Shown here: one piece after another, positions 5,980-6,405 of the stretch
Layout of the letters: the number at the start of each line of letters is the position of its first letter
Position numbering within the stretch: position 1 is the first letter of the stretch
NCBI GenBank assembly: GCA_036490955.1
Contig: DASXCX010000187.1
Span: forward strand, 1 to 6,405
Origin: CAIKMD01 sp036490955
GTDB taxonomy: Bacteria; Pseudomonadota; Alphaproteobacteria; ATCC43930; CGMCC-115725
Length of the DNA: 6,405 bases
Reading direction: 5' to 3'
Made by a program: the position numbers and the translations under genes
The notes under the pieces: model-generated
Seen by the model: only the letters and a program-made list of their open reading frames with translations
Databases searched by the model: none
What the model was told of the DNA's origin: nothing

Positions 5980-6405
5980 ATGGCCGCCGGCCGCTACTAC
6001 CTGACCGCCGCGATCCCTTACGCCAATGGCGAGCCACATATCGGCCATGCCTACGAGGTGATCGCCGTCGACGCGCTGGCGCGCTTCATGCGCCTCGACG
6101 GCTACGACGTCCGTTTCCAGACCGGCATGGACGAGCACGGCCAGAAGATCGAACAGACCGCGCGCAAGCTCGGCATCGCGCCGCAGGCGCTCGTCGACAA
6201 GGTCGCGGCCCAATTCCGCGCGCTCTATGACGGGCTCGGCATCTCCTACGACGACTTCATCCGCACGACCGAGCCGCGGCACAAGACCGGCGCCCAGGAA
6301 TTCTGGCGCCGCATGTCGAAGGACGACATCTATCTCGACAAATACAGCGGCTGGTACTCGGTCCGCGACGAAGCCTATTTCGACGAGAGCGAGCTGACGC
6401 AAGGC
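5980..6405 (+). CDS. metG: Methionyl-tRNA synthetase, N-terminal part (runs off the window)
   Basis: The 142 residues visible are the start of a class I aminoacyl-tRNA synthetase that charges tRNA-Met in the cytoplasm. RYYLTAAIPYANGEPHIGHAYE (from residue 5) contains the HIGH signature at 20-23, followed by DALARFMRLDGYDV and TGMDEHGQKIEQTA (48-61), all typical of MetG. The segment GWYSVRDEAYFDESEL near the window end has Ser and Asp where the zinc-knuckle forms have cysteines, so this appears to be the form without that zinc site, common in alphaproteobacteria. The KMSKS loop and the anticodon-binding domain lie beyond the window, so intactness cannot be judged. The ATG at 5980 has a strong ribosome binding site and begins 24 bases after the holB stop, in the same operon. 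Identity is certain for the part seen. Confidence 0.96.
   Translation, partial: MAAGRYYLTAAIPYANGEPHIGHAYEVIAVDALARFMRLDGYDVRFQTGMDEHGQKIEQTARKLGIAPQALVDKVAAQFRALYDGLGISYDDFIRTTEPRHKTGAQEFWRRMSKDDIYLDKYSGWYSVRDEAYFDESELTQG

Noticed and set aside
5515..6402. A 295-codon minus-strand open frame opposite holB and metG
   Set aside because: It spans the ends of two clear plus-strand genes and shows no domain; a shadow frame.

Overview
The window is dense, GC-rich (low to mid 60s percent by eye) chromosomal DNA from a proteobacterium. It is most likely an alphaproteobacterium, and Rhizobiales/Hyphomicrobiales would fit. The pointers are the gene order (lytic transglycosylase, rlpA, D-Ala-D-Ala carboxypeptidase, tmk, holB, metG), a HolB without the cysteine zinc knuckle, and the codon use. 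All recognised genes lie on the plus strand with very short gaps, so nearly every base is coding. I see no RNA gene, insertion sequence, CRISPR array, phage gene or other sign of transfer.

Layout: (1) 2-43, the last codons of an unidentified upstream gene. (2) 64-909, a two-hotdog acyl-CoA thioesterase-like protein. (3) 955-4147, an envelope block: a secreted MltB-family (GH103) lytic transglycosylase, the lipoprotein RlpA with a SPOR domain, and a PBP5-type D-alanyl-D-alanine carboxypeptidase. (4) 4144-6405, an information-processing block: thymidylate kinase, the DNA polymerase III delta' subunit, and the N-terminal third or so of methionyl-tRNA synthetase, which runs off the window.

The three envelope proteins act on periplasmic peptidoglycan. 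MltB-type and RlpA enzymes cut glycan strands, RlpA probably at the septum where SPOR domains bind denuded glycan, and the carboxypeptidase trims pentapeptide stems. Tmk makes dTDP for DNA synthesis, HolB is part of the clamp loader, and MetG charges tRNA-Met. Genes from the carboxypeptidase onward overlap or nearly touch and look co-transcribed. The one AT-rich intergenic gap (2897-2986) is the likeliest place for a promoter.

No novel multi-gene system is evident. Points worth a second look are: tmk has no ATG/GTG/TTG start and appears to use CTG in a CTGA overlap with the carboxypeptidase stop; holB contains an A-AAA-AAT slippery heptamer preceded by GGAGG; a perfect all-GC 7-bp hairpin brackets the holB stop just before the metG ribosome binding site; holB has an AT-rich island with two TATAAT hexamers; and tmk, holB and metG share one reading frame separated only by two TGA codons.
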